Assembly: GCF_001280085.1 (NCBI RefSeq)
Contig: NZ_LGED01000241.1
Span: forward strand, 1-64,000
Direction: 5' to 3'
Length of the DNA stretch: 64,000 nucleotides
Source of the DNA: Saccharothrix sp. NRRL B-16348
GTDB taxonomy: Bacteria; Actinomycetota; Actinomycetes; Mycobacteriales; Pseudonocardiaceae
The position numbers and the translations under genes are program-made. Shown piece by piece: positions 39,812 to 51,143 of the stretch (the stretch's first letter is position 1; each line of letters starts with the position of its first letter). The notes below the pieces were generated by a model. The model did no database searches. It was not told where the DNA came from and saw only the letters and a list, made by a program, of their open reading frames with translations.

Positions 39812-40648
39812 TCAGCGGAGGTGTTCGAGGGCCAGCCGGGCGGCCGTGCCGATGACCGCGTCCGCCGCCGGCAGGGTGAAGGCGGTGCTCGCGCTGCGGG
39901 TGAAGACCGCGACCGCGTAACGGCCGCCGTCCGGGTACTCGACCACGCCGACCTCGTTGCGGACGGTCGGGAGGGTGCCGGTCTTGCCCGCCACCCGGAC
40001 GTCGTCGAACGGGAAGCCGGACGCGAGGCGGTGCGGCCACACCTGCAGGGCCATGGCGCGGCGGATCGGCGCGCAGTCGTCGTGCCGCCACACGTGCCGC
40101 AGCAAGGTGGTCAGGTCGCGCGCGGTGCCCCGGTTGGTGTGGTCCGGGTCGAGGGCGCGCAGTCGGGACAGGACGACGGGGTCCGCGAGGGCGGCCGGTA
40201 GTTCGTCGGGGGCGGCGTCCTCGGCCATGGTGCGCATGAAGTCCCGTGCCCGGTGCACGACGAGGGTCCGCGTCAGGCCCAGTTCGCGGAGGGTGTCGTT
40301 GACGGCGTCCAGGCCGATCAGGTCGGCCAGCGCGTCCGCGGCGGCGTTGTCGGAGACGGTGACGGCCAGGTAGGCCAGGTCGCGCAACGACATCGTGACC
40401 GGGTCGAGCATGCCGCCGACGCCGGTCGGGCCGGTGCTGCGGTCGGCGTCGAGGGTGATCCGGCGGGTCAGGTCGTGGGCGCTGTGGTGCAGCGCGACGA
40501 GCAGCGGGACCTTGAAGACGCTGGCCAGGACCACGGGCTCGTCCGCGCCGACGGACAGCTCGCGGTCGGGGTGGTCGAGGTCGACGGCGTGCAGGGCGCC
40601 GGTGACGCCGGCGTCGGCGAACGCGGCACGCACCCGTGCGGCGGTCAC
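39812..40648 (-). CDS. Class A beta-lactamase-like serine hydrolase without signal peptide
   Basis: Encodes 278 aa. SxxK is VFKV within ASVFKVPLLVAL, SDN is VSDNAAADAL and KTG is AGKTGTLPT, the class A set. The omega-loop Glu-x-x-Leu-Asn is not found; LDPDHTNRGTARDLT lies at that position, so deacylation may be weak. No signal peptide or Tat motif occurs, so it is probably cytoplasmic, odd for a penicillinase. GTG 40648 overlaps the LysR stop (GTGA) and is translated after it. Other uses include peptidase or esterase activity. Confidence 0.8.
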   Translation of the reverse strand: MTAARVRAAFADAGVTGALHAVDLDHPDRELSVGADEPVVLASVFKVPLLVALHHSAHDLTRRITLDADRSTGPTGVGGMLDPVTMSLRDLAYLAVTVSDNAAADALADLIGLDAVNDTLRELGLTRTLVVHRARDFMRTMAEDAAPDELPAALADPVVLSRLRALDPDHTNRGTARDLTTLLRHVWRHDDCAPIRRAMALQVWPHRLASGFPFDDVRVAGKTGTLPTVRNEVGVVEYPDGGRYAVAVFTRSASTAFTLPAADAVIGTAARLALEHLR

Positions 40649-41586
40649 GACAGGTACTCCGCGGCCGGGCGGGGGTAGCGCGGGAGCGTGCCCTCGGCGT
40701 GCCGCATCCCTTGTGCGGCAAGGACTTCGGTGACGGCGTCGGCGAACGCGGTGACGGCCGGGGTCTGCCTGCCGCGCGGCCAGGCAGCCGAGGTCCGCCA
40801 CAGGAGCGGGGTGCCACGCAACGGCCGCCAGACCACGTCCGGCGGCGGTGCGACGCCATCGTGCAGCGCGACCGCGCCGCCGGCCAGGACGAGTCCGAGC
40901 GCGAACTCCGGGTTGCCCGCCTGGTGCACGTCGGCGGGCGTGTAGCCGTGCCGGGCGCACGTGGTCAGCACTTCGTCGTGCAAAGCGGGCGCGGTGGCGC
41001 GGGGGAACAGCACGAGCGCCAGGCCGTTCAGGTCGGCCAGCCGGACGTCCGGGGCGGCGGCGAGGGGGTGGTCGCGGGGCAGCAGCACGCCGAGCGGGCT
41101 GGTCAGGACCGGGCCCAGGCTCAACCACGAGACGTCGAACGGGAAGCGCAGCACGCCAACGTCCAGGCTCCGGTCGGCCAGCGCGCGCAACTGCTCGGCC
41201 GTGCCGATCTCCCGGAGCTTCAGCTCGACGGGGCTGCGGCGGCGGAACGCGGGCAGCAACGCGGCCACCGCCCGTCCGCCGAGGTCCGGTGGCACGCCCG
41301 CACGCAGCGAGCCGGCCTCGCCGTGGCGGAACCGGCCGGCCAGGGCGCGCAGCCGGTCCTCGCCGGCCAGCAGGCCGCGGGCCTCGGTGAGGATCTGGCG
41401 GCCCGCGTCGGTGAGGGCGACGTGCCGGGCGTCGCGGTCGAAGAGGCGGACGCCCAGCTCGCGCTCCAGGCGTTGGATGCTCTGCGACAGCGGCGGCTGG
41501 GACATGTGGAGCCGGGCCGCGGCACGGCCGAAGTGCAGCTCCTCGGCCACGGCCAGGAAGTACCGCAGGTGCCGCAGGAGGTCCAC
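40645..41586 (-). CDS. LysR-family regulator
   Basis: Encodes 313 aa. HTH: YFLAVAEELHFGRAAARLHM followed by SQPPLSQSIQRLERELG; effector domain about 90-295. GTG 41586 lies 8 nt after TATCAT (41600-41595, minus). It is co-transcribed with the beta-lactamase-like gene and divergent from the Tat-exported hydrolase gene, so both may be targets. Two TGATATCG sites occur in the divergent region. Confidence 0.92.
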   Translation of the reverse strand: MDLLRHLRYFLAVAEELHFGRAAARLHMSQPPLSQSIQRLERELGVRLFDRDARHVALTDAGRQILTEARGLLAGEDRLRALAGRFRHGEAGSLRAGVPPDLGGRAVAALLPAFRRRSPVELKLREIGTAEQLRALADRSLDVGVLRFPFDVSWLSLGPVLTSPLGVLLPRDHPLAAAPDVRLADLNGLALVLFPRATAPALHDEVLTTCARHGYTPADVHQAGNPEFALGLVLAGGAVALHDGVAPPPDVVWRPLRGTPLLWRTSAAWPRGRQTPAVTAFADAVTEVLAAQGMRHAEGTLPRYPRPAAEYLS

Positions 41587-41594
41587 GAGCTGCG

Positions 41595-41632
41595 ATGATA
41601 GCCGTTCTGATATCGCAGGCGTGGTGATATCG
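41595..41632. promoter_or_regulatory. Two TGATATCG sites and -10 for the LysR gene
   Basis: TGATATCG occurs at 41608-41615 and 41625-41632, 17 nt apart, each with the palindrome GATATC, in the 87-nt divergent gap. TATCAT (minus, 41600-41595) is the likely -10. They resemble LysR half-sites. Confidence 0.55.
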
Positions 41633-41673
41633 GACTTGGACACGTGCGGCCAGGCACTGGTCTTGTGGGTGCC

Positions 41674-42597
41674 ATGTGCGTGAGCAGACGACAGGTGTTG
41701 ATCGGTTCGGCGGCCGTCGCGGTGGCGGGCGCGGGGCTGCCGGGGGTGGCGTTCGCGTCGGGTCGCAGCGGGGTGGGCCTGCGCTGGTTGGGCGTCGCGG
41801 GGTGGGAGCTGCTGTTCGACGGCAGGCGGGTGCTGATCGACCCGTACCTGAGCCGGCTGCCGGTGTTCGACGAGGACGGCAAGTTCATCGCCGACCACCC
41901 GTTGGAGGTGCGCCAGGACCTCGTGGACCGGCACCTCGGCGAGCGGCCCGAGCTGGTGCTGGCCACGCACGGGCACTACGACCACCTGCTGGAGATCCCG
42001 ACCGTGGTGGCGAAGCACGGTTCGCGGGTGATCGGCACCGAGACCCACCGGCACCTGCTGACCGCGCAGGGGGTGCCCGGGGATGGCGTGGTCGTGGCGT
42101 CCGGCGGGGAACACCTGGACTTCCACGGCTTCACCGTCCAGGTGTTCCGCAGCCTGCACAGCCAGTTCGGCTCGTACGGGTACTTCGCGCCGGGCAGCCT
42201 GACCGCGCCGCCGGCGCCCCCGACCACCATCAGCGACCTCGTGGAAGGCGGCTCGCTGGCGTACATGATCACCGTGCGCGGCTTCTCGGTGCTGTTCCTG
42301 TCCGGCACGGCGAACTACGTCGAGCGCGAGATCGCGGGCCTGCGACCGGACGTGCTCGTGCTGGGCATGAGCGGCCACGCGAACGTCCACGACTACACGG
42401 CGCGGGCGTTGCGGGCGACCCGCCCCAAGCTGCTGATCCCGAGCCACCACGACGACATGGTGACCCAGCTGGACGACCCGGCCCTGCCACCGCGCGGCAA
42501 CCCCGCCGCGGCGGCCGAGCTGACGGAGACGGCACGGCGGATCGGCCTCGCGGCACGCGTGCTCGACCCGGAGATCCTGCGCCGGTACGAGCTGTAA
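41674..42597 (+). CDS. Tat-exported metallo-beta-lactamase-fold hydrolase
   Basis: Encodes 307 aa. The N-terminus MCVSRRQVLIGSAAVAVAGA is a twin-arginine signal ending near GVAFAS. The metallo-beta-lactamase fold shows as LATHGHYDHLLE (HxHxDH) and later LGMSGHANVHDY and IPSHHDDM with metal-binding His. UlaG-like fold; substrate unknown. Located divergently from a LysR gene. Export and metal binding suggest an envelope or extracellular hydrolase. Confidence 0.85.
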   Translation: MCVSRRQVLIGSAAVAVAGAGLPGVAFASGRSGVGLRWLGVAGWELLFDGRRVLIDPYLSRLPVFDEDGKFIADHPLEVRQDLVDRHLGERPELVLATHGHYDHLLEIPTVVAKHGSRVIGTETHRHLLTAQGVPGDGVVVASGGEHLDFHGFTVQVFRSLHSQFGSYGYFAPGSLTAPPAPPTTISDLVEGGSLAYMITVRGFSVLFLSGTANYVEREIAGLRPDVLVLGMSGHANVHDYTARALRATRPKLLIPSHHDDMVTQLDDPALPPRGNPAAAAELTETARRIGLAARVLDPEILRRYEL

Positions 42598-42697
42598 ACC
42601 AGGGGGACGGTGCTCGACCTCGTGTTCCCCTCGGGCCGCGTCCGGTGTCGGAGTTGGGCGGGCGACCTCCGGCTGTCCGACGGGTGACCTCGGCGGC

Positions 42698-43276
<579 letters not shown>

Positions 43277-43279
<3 letters not shown>

Positions 43280-43342
43280 ATGCGACTCCTGTTGCGTTAG
43301 TAGGCGAGGTGTGCCACTCTAACGCAACACGAGTCGCGTTAG
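43277..43342. promoter_or_regulatory. Two TetR operators between TetR and acetyltransferase genes
   Basis: Operator 2 (43319-43342) is CTAACGC-N10-GCGTTAG with perfect arms. Operator 1 (43277-43300) is CAAATGC-N10-GCGTTAG. Their shared core GCGACTC(C/G)TGTTGCGTTAG occurs in opposite orientations. Both cover the promoter gap of 75 nt. Confidence 0.8.
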
Positions 43343-43354
43343 GAGCCCTCACCT

Positions 43355-43996
43355 TTGATCCCCGACCCCACCGTCCTGCACCCGCTGCCGCACGCCGACC
43401 GCGTCGTCCAGCTCAAGCCGCTGGTCACGTCACCGACGATCGAGGTCGGCGAGTACACGTACTACGACGACCCCGAGCACGCGCTGGAGTTCGAGACCCG
43501 CAACGTGCTCTACGGGTACGGCGCCGAGAAGCTGGTCATCGGCAGGTTCTGCGCCCTGGCCACCGGCACCCGGTTCATCATGGCTGGCGCGAACCACCTC
43601 AACATCGGCGTGTCGACGTTCCCGTTCACGATCTTCGGCGGCACGTGGGCCGAGCGGACGATGGACCTCATCACCGGCATGGAGACGCGCGGCGACACGG
43701 TGGTCGGCAACGACGTCTGGTTCGGCTACGACACGATCGTCATGCCCGGCGTGACGATCGGCGACGGCGCGATCATCGCGACCGGCGCGGTGGTGACGTC
43801 GGACGTGCCGCCGTACACGGTGGTCGGCGGCAACCCCGCGAAGCCGGTGAAGCAGCGCTACTCCGACGAGGACGTGGCACGGCTGCTGCGCGCCAAGTGG
43901 TGGGACTGGCCGATCGAACTGGTGACCGAGCACGTCCGCACGATCATGTCCGGCACACCCGCCGACATCGAACGGATCGCCCAGTCCCAGCGGTGA
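43355..43996 (+). CDS. Vat/CatB-type O-acetyltransferase (xenobiotic acetyltransferase family)
   Basis: Encodes 213 aa with left-handed hexapeptide repeats. Family motifs: IEVGEYTYYDDPEHALEFE, GRFCALATGTRFIMAGANHL, where the His after Asn is the catalytic residue in VatD, VGNDVWFGYDTIVMPGVTIG and VVGGNPAKPV. Family members acetylate streptogramin A or chloramphenicol. TTG 43355 has AGGAG 9 nt upstream. The TetR operators imply an inducible response to a small molecule. Actual substrate is untested. Confidence 0.9.
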   Translation: MIPDPTVLHPLPHADRVVQLKPLVTSPTIEVGEYTYYDDPEHALEFETRNVLYGYGAEKLVIGRFCALATGTRFIMAGANHLNIGVSTFPFTIFGGTWAERTMDLITGMETRGDTVVGNDVWFGYDTIVMPGVTIGDGAIIATGAVVTSDVPPYTVVGGNPAKPVKQRYSDEDVARLLRAKWWDWPIELVTEHVRTIMSGTPADIERIAQSQR

Positions 43997-44021
43997 CACC
44001 CTGACCGAGCCCTCGGGCGGA

Positions 44022-44837
44022 TCACCGCTGTTCTCCTGCCTCCAGCCGGCGCAGGAAGGTGACGAGCCTGTCCGTGGTCTCCTCCGGGTTCTCGAGCGGC
44101 GGGACGTGACCCGCGGCGGGGACGACCTCGAGCACGGCGCCGGGAAGCAGGTCGGCGAGCGCCCGCATGGATTCCCTCGGAGTCCGGGTGTCGTGCTCGC
44201 CGATGAGGAGCAGGGTCGGCAGGTTCCCGGCCGAGCGAAGGGTGGGTGTCGCGTCGGGCCGGTCGCGCATGGCCTCCAGCGCGCCGACGATGCCCGTCAC
44301 GGCAGGGCGGCGCGTCATCGCCCTCAGCTCTCGCTCGGCCGCCGCGGGCGCACCCTCGGCGAGGAACTCCGCGGCGAGCTCGTCCGTCACGGCCTCGACG
44401 TCGCCGTTTCGCACCCGGACGATCAGATCGTCGCGCGACGCCTTCCGCCGCGCGGTGTCCGGCTCCGCCCGCGCGTTCATGACGACGAGTGCCCCGACCC
44501 GCTCAGGGTGCCTGCGCAGGAACTCGACCGCGACGTAGCCACCCAGGCTCAGCCCGCAGACCACGGCGCGCTCGACGTCCAGGGCGTCCAGCAGCGCGGC
44601 GAGGTCGTCGGCGTACACGTCCACGCCGTAGCGATGTCCGGGAGCCTCGCTCAGCCCCATGCCGCGCAGGTCGGGTGCGATCCGGCGCCATCCGTCGAGC
44701 GCCTGGACCTGATGCCACCACATGGTGTGGTCGAGCAGGAAACCGTGGACGAACAGGACTGCCGGGCCCACGCCCACGTCGTCACAGGCGAGGCGCACAC
44801 CGTTCACGACGATGTGCCCGGCCGGTTCGTGCGTCAT
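44022..44837 (-). CDS. Alpha/beta hydrolase
   Basis: Encodes 271 aa. VLFVHGFLLDHTMWWHQ (oxyanion), nucleophile GLSLGGYVAVEFL (Ser), acid LLIGEHDTRTPRES (Asp) and AAGHVPPLENPEE (His). Probably esterase or haloperoxidase-like. ATG 44837 is 14 nt after the upstream gamma-carbonic-anhydrase-like stop, making an operon. Confidence 0.92.
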   Translation of the reverse strand: MTHEPAGHIVVNGVRLACDDVGVGPAVLFVHGFLLDHTMWWHQVQALDGWRRIAPDLRGMGLSEAPGHRYGVDVYADDLAALLDALDVERAVVCGLSLGGYVAVEFLRRHPERVGALVVMNARAEPDTARRKASRDDLIVRVRNGDVEAVTDELAAEFLAEGAPAAAERELRAMTRRPAVTGIVGALEAMRDRPDATPTLRSAGNLPTLLLIGEHDTRTPRESMRALADLLPGAVLEVVPAAGHVPPLENPEETTDRLVTFLRRLEAGEQR

Positions 44838-44851
44838 CGGACCCCGCGCCG

Positions 44852-45406
44852 CTACAGCTCCTGGTCGGCGCGATGATCGGCGCCGGGCAGTCGCCCGATC
44901 CCGTAGACGTGGTGGGCGAAGTCCATCCTGGCGAGGATCTCGTCGATCTCGTCGTGCTTGTCCGGCGGGAGGATCCGAGCCGGGTCACCGACCGCCACCC
45001 ACTTGATCGGCACGAGCGACCGCGGCGGCAGGACGCTGGCCACGTGCACGACGCCGTCGATCCGGACCTCCGTGCGCTCGCCGATCCGAGCGCCCTGGTA
45101 GACCCGCACGCCCGTCGCGAGGAAGGACTCGTCCTCGACCGTGCAGCCCTTGAGCGACGCGTGCGGCCCTACGAGGACGTGGTCGCCGATCGTGACCGCG
45201 TCCCGGCCGGTGCTGCGGATGTTGAGGTTCTCGCGGATCACGCACTGCGTGCCGATGCTCACCGGTGAGCCGTGCGCCTCGATCACCGCGCCGTACGAGA
45301 CGTGGGTACGGGGCCCGATGGTGACGTCACCGCAGATGACCGCGGTCGGCGCGACGTACGCGGTCGGGTCGACCGCGGGTCGTGCGCCCTGGTGCTCTAT
45401 CAACAC
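44852..45406 (-). CDS. Gamma-carbonic-anhydrase-like hexapeptide protein
   Basis: Encodes 184 aa, chosen start GTG 45406 (MLIEHQGARPAVDPTAYVAP); GTG 45415 is an alternative. Hexapeptide repeats form a beta helix (ICGDVTIGPRTHVSYG, VTIGDHVLVGPHASLKG). His in GPHAS and VVHVAS could bind metal, as in gamma-CA/PaaY proteins. Substrate unknown. It is the first gene of a two-gene operon with a hydrolase. Confidence 0.8.
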   Translation of the reverse strand: MLIEHQGARPAVDPTAYVAPTAVICGDVTIGPRTHVSYGAVIEAHGSPVSIGTQCVIRENLNIRSTGRDAVTIGDHVLVGPHASLKGCTVEDESFLATGVRVYQGARIGERTEVRIDGVVHVASVLPPRSLVPIKWVAVGDPARILPPDKHDEIDEILARMDFAHHVYGIGRLPGADHRADQEL

Positions 45407-45559
45407 GGGGAACACCCCCCTTCGGGGTTCGGGACCTGCGGGCCCACGATCCCTCCGGCCACGCGCAGCCCTGTGCGCCCGCCTCCCCTCCAACCCTACC
45501 GAAGGCCCTCGTTTCCCTCAGGCTGACGCTCCAGCGCCGCCTGACCGGGCGTCCCGAGC

Positions 45560-45573
45560 ACCGAACCTTCGGT
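45560..45573. promoter_or_regulatory. Palindrome ACCGAA-CC-TTCGGT upstream of patatin gene
   Basis: ACCGAACCTTCGGT is a perfect 14-bp inverted repeat in the 234-nt gap between divergent genes at 45406 and 45641. It lies 68 nt before the patatin start and may be an operator. No other gene is seen in this gap. Confidence 0.35.
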
Positions 45574-45640
45574 GAACAACCGATTGGTCTAGCGCCACAC
45601 CACCCGGCGGCGGGAGATCATGGACGTCGGGAGGTTCGCC

Positions 45641-47551
45641 ATGGCCGAGGACTTCAACCGGTACTGCGACCTGACCATGCGGGGTGGGGCGGCCAGTGGC
45701 GTCGTCTACCCGTGGGCGGTCGTGGAGTTGGCCGGGCACTACCGGTTCAGGTCGTTGGGCGGTGCGTCGGCCGGTGCGATCGGGGCCGCGTTCACCGCCG
45801 CCGCGGAGAAGGGCCGGGACCAGGACGGCTTCCGCAAGCTCAAAGAGGTCATCGACTGGTTCGCCGCGCCCGGTTGGCGGTTGGCGCAACTCTTCCAGCC
45901 CAGCGAACGCACCCGGAAGCTGTACCGGATCGTGGCGGCCTCCATGCAGCGCCGCGACTCCACCGGACGCAGCCCGCTCACCTGCCTCCTGCTGGCCTTG
46001 ATCAGCGCGATCGGCTGGCGGGCGCGGATCTTCCTCGCCTTGGCCCTGGCGTTGTGGTTCATCGGTCCGACGCTGTGGTTCCACTCGATCGATTGGGCCT
46101 CCACGCCGAGGTGGGTGCTGATCGGACTCACCGTCGCGGCCCTCGTCGCCGTGCCCGGCATCGTGCTGAGAGTCCTGCCGAACGGCCGGGACGCGCTGCT
46201 GCGCCGCATCGGCACCGGGCTGCTCCTGATCGTCCCGCTGATCCCGGTCGCCCTGAGCACGCGCTGGACGGCGCCGAGCCTGGCGAGCGCCGCCACCGCC
46301 GCCGTGTGGTGGCTGGTGCTGGGGTTCGCGTTCGTCAGCGCGGTCGCGGTCACCTACGGCTTGAGCGCCAAGCGGTTCCTCGACCGGATGGCCACCACCG
46401 TCCACTTCGGACTCGTGCCGGGCACCGGGGCGTTCCGGCCCAACTTCTGGGACCGGCGCTGCGGCGTGCCCGCGTCGACCGGCGTGCCGCCGTTGAGCGA
46501 CTGGATCGCGGACGTGCTGGACGACCTGTCCGGGACGACGGACCTGACGTTCGACGACCTGACCACCAACCTGGTCCTGATGACGACGGACCTGTCCGAG
46601 GGACGGCCCTACCGCCTGCCGTTCACCGAACCGTCCGCCGCGTGGCTGTTCTGCCCGACGTGCCTGAAGACCGTGCTGCCGCCGCGGACCGTCGACAAGC
46701 TCGGCCACGACACCACGCCGCACCACTGCCCGCTGCACCCCGCCGAGACCCTCAACGCGCTGCCGAAGAACCTGCCGGTCGCGCTGGCCGTGCGGATGAG
46801 CATGCCGTTGCCGGGCCTGATCGCCGCGGTGCCGCTGGTGCGCGCCGAGCCGGAGCCGCGCGTGCACTGGTTCTCCGACGGCGGCATCACCAGCAACTTC
46901 CCGATCCACTTCTTCGACAACCTGCTGCCGCGCTGGCCGACGTTCGGCCTGAGCCTCCAGTCGTACCCGCCGGGCGACGACCGGGACGTCTGGCTGCCCG
47001 AGCAGGACGCGTCGACCGGCGGCACGCCGTGGCGCGGCATCGGCCTGGTGCAGCACTTCGCGTCGGCGATCCTCAACACCATGCTCGACTGGCGCGACAC
47101 CATGCAGTCCGCCCTGCCGGGCTACCGGGGCCGGATCGCGCACGTCCGCGTCGGCGCTTTGGAAGGCGGCACGAACCTCTTCATGCGCCCGGAGACGATC
47201 CGCGCCCTCGCCGAACGCGGCGCGGAGGCGGGCCGACTGCTGCGCACCCGGTTCACCGAGGACGACTCGACCAAGACCGACCGCTACCGCTGGATCCGGA
47301 TGCGGCTGGCCATGCGCGAGTACCAGCAGCTGGCCGAGCAGTCCGGCGACCGCGCCGCCCTGTACCGCGACCTCACCGCCCGCTACCGGATCCCCGAGGA
47401 CCTGCACGCCTGGTTCGGCACGCCACCCGACACCGACCCGAACGCGCACGAGATCGGCCTCACCCTCGACGCGCTGGGCGCCGTGCCCGGCGGACCGTTC
47501 GACGGCGAGCCGCCGATCGACCCGGACCTCCGCCTCACCCCGCCCGAGTGA
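45641..47551 (+). CDS. Patatin-like phospholipase with inserted membrane domain
   Basis: Encodes 636 aa. Patatin core: oxyanion loop MRGGAASGVVYPWAVVEL, nucleophile GGASAGAIGAAF (Ser43) and catalytic Asp in FSDGGITSNFP near residue 415. Between them, residues about 110-250 contain four hydrophobic helices (ARIFLALALALWFIGPTL, LIGLTVAALVAVPGIVL, GLLLIVPLIPVAL, WWLVLGFAFVSAVAV) and later a CPTC...HHC cysteine/histidine cluster that may bind zinc. Family members cleave acyl chains; membrane insertion inside the catalytic domain is unusual. ATG 45641 has GGGAGG 7 nt upstream; ATG 45620 is an alternative. Confidence 0.85.
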   Translation: MAEDFNRYCDLTMRGGAASGVVYPWAVVELAGHYRFRSLGGASAGAIGAAFTAAAEKGRDQDGFRKLKEVIDWFAAPGWRLAQLFQPSERTRKLYRIVAASMQRRDSTGRSPLTCLLLALISAIGWRARIFLALALALWFIGPTLWFHSIDWASTPRWVLIGLTVAALVAVPGIVLRVLPNGRDALLRRIGTGLLLIVPLIPVALSTRWTAPSLASAATAAVWWLVLGFAFVSAVAVTYGLSAKRFLDRMATTVHFGLVPGTGAFRPNFWDRRCGVPASTGVPPLSDWIADVLDDLSGTTDLTFDDLTTNLVLMTTDLSEGRPYRLPFTEPSAAWLFCPTCLKTVLPPRTVDKLGHDTTPHHCPLHPAETLNALPKNLPVALAVRMSMPLPGLIAAVPLVRAEPEPRVHWFSDGGITSNFPIHFFDNLLPRWPTFGLSLQSYPPGDDRDVWLPEQDASTGGTPWRGIGLVQHFASAILNTMLDWRDTMQSALPGYRGRIAHVRVGALEGGTNLFMRPETIRALAERGAEAGRLLRTRFTEDDSTKTDRYRWIRMRLAMREYQQLAEQSGDRAALYRDLTARYRIPEDLHAWFGTPPDTDPNAHEIGLTLDALGAVPGGPFDGEPPIDPDLRLTPPE

Positions 47552-47561
47552 CGGGCCGGCG

Positions 47562-48362
47562 TCAGACCTTCCGCCCGACCCCCGCGTACGCGCTGATGTA
47601 GGCGTCGTCCGAATCCGGCCGCCACTCGCTCAACTGCACCACGCCCGGCTCCACGACCTCCAGCCCGGTGAAGAACGCGGCGACCTCTGCGCCCGTCCGC
47701 AGCACCAGCGGGCTGTCCGTGCGGCGGTAGATGGCGTTGACCTGCTCGCCGCTCTCCCGCCCTTCCTGCGACACGCCGTCCCAACTCGCGTGCGAGATCG
47801 CCACGAAGCTGCCCGGCGCCAGCACGTCCCGGTACCGGGCGATCGCCGCGGCCGGGTCGTCCTCGTCGGGCACGAAGTGCAGCACCGCGACCATCAGCAG
47901 ACCGATGGGCCGGTCGAAGTCGAGCACCGAGCGCACTTCCTCGTTGCCCAGCACCGAGTCCGGATCACGCAGGTCCGCCTGGATCGCGCTGGCCAGCGGG
48001 TTGTCCGCCAGCAACGCCGTGCTGTGCGCCACGGCCACCGGCTCGACGTCCGCGTACACCACCCGTGCGGCCGGGTTGGTCTGCTGCGCGATCTCGTGCA
48101 CGTTGCCGACCGTCGGGATGCCCGACCCCAGGTCGAGGAACTGGTCGATGCCCTGCGACAGCAGGTACCGCACCGCGCGCCGCAGGAACGACCGGTTGGC
48201 CCGGGCCGCGCCGGACATGCCGGGGAAGATCTGCTCGACCGACTTGGCCGCTTCGCGGTCGACCGCGAAGTTGTGCGACCCGCCCAGGAAGTAGTCGTAC
48301 ATCCGGGCCGCGCTCGGCCGGTCCAGGTCCACCGAAGACGGAACCCAGCTCGCCTGCTCCAT
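47562..48362 (-). CDS. SAM-dependent methyltransferase, DUF574/Methyltransf_19
   Basis: Encodes 266 aa. The DUF574 signature is strong: ARMYDYFLGGSHNFAVDREAA, SQGIDQFLDLGSGIPTVGNV, DVEPVAVAHS and VLHFVPDEDDP. These proteins are abundant in actinomycetes and methylate unknown substrates. ATG 48362 is chosen as GAGGAG lies 8 nt upstream; GTG 48368 is only 2 nt away from it. It is divergent from lon and convergent with the patatin gene. Confidence 0.93.
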   Translation of the reverse strand: MEQASWVPSSVDLDRPSAARMYDYFLGGSHNFAVDREAAKSVEQIFPGMSGAARANRSFLRRAVRYLLSQGIDQFLDLGSGIPTVGNVHEIAQQTNPAARVVYADVEPVAVAHSTALLADNPLASAIQADLRDPDSVLGNEEVRSVLDFDRPIGLLMVAVLHFVPDEDDPAAAIARYRDVLAPGSFVAISHASWDGVSQEGRESGEQVNAIYRRTDSPLVLRTGAEVAAFFTGLEVVEPGVVQLSEWRPDSDDAYISAYAGVGRKV

Positions 48363-48482
48363 GCGCACATCTCCTCGTCAGCCGACCGCGTGATCGTCGC
48401 GGCGCCGCAAAGCGGGCACAACCCCCGAATGGACGCTCGCTGTGGGCGAACACCTACCGGAAACAAACCCACGCTCACCTTG

Positions 48483-48503
48483 GTTGAGCCAGTCAGACTC
48501 AAC
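48483..48503 (+). promoter_or_regulatory. HAIR-like HspR operator upstream of lon
   Basis: GTTGAGC-N7-ACTCAAC at 48483-48503 fits the HspR inverted repeat CTTGAGT-N7-ACTCAAG apart from edge bases. It lies 12 nt before lon. Streptomyces lon is a known HspR target. Confidence 0.75.
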
Positions 48504-48515
48504 TTTGGAGGGATC

Positions 48516-50882
<2,367 letters not shown>

Positions 50883-50934
50883 CCTCCCACCCACCCACAA
50901 CCGCCCCACAACGGACCCGAAACCGACCCACCGA

Positions 50935-51081
50935 GGCCCGATTTGACATGGGTTCGGGTGCTTTAGGCTGGTCGAAGCCGGGCAGGCTTGGCGGACGCTC
51001 TTCCCGCCAGGCCTGCCCGGCTTTGCTGCCCGGCTTTGGCCTGCCTGGAGTGCCCGTAAGGGCCCCATGTCAAATCGAGCC
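50935..51081. repeat. Palindromic repeat element, copy 2
   Basis: A 147-bp element with the same 18-bp inverted ends as copy 1 (18703-18818), inserted in the opposite orientation after lon. Its last 52 nt, reversed, are identical to the first 52 nt of copy 1, and the other end shares 27 nt. It has an extra internal inverted tract, so copies differ in the centre. No coding capacity. Confidence 0.85.
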
Positions 51082-51143
51082 GGACTTGAGCGAGACCACC
51101 GGACGGAACTCAACCACCGAGCCGAACCCAACCCCCACCCACC

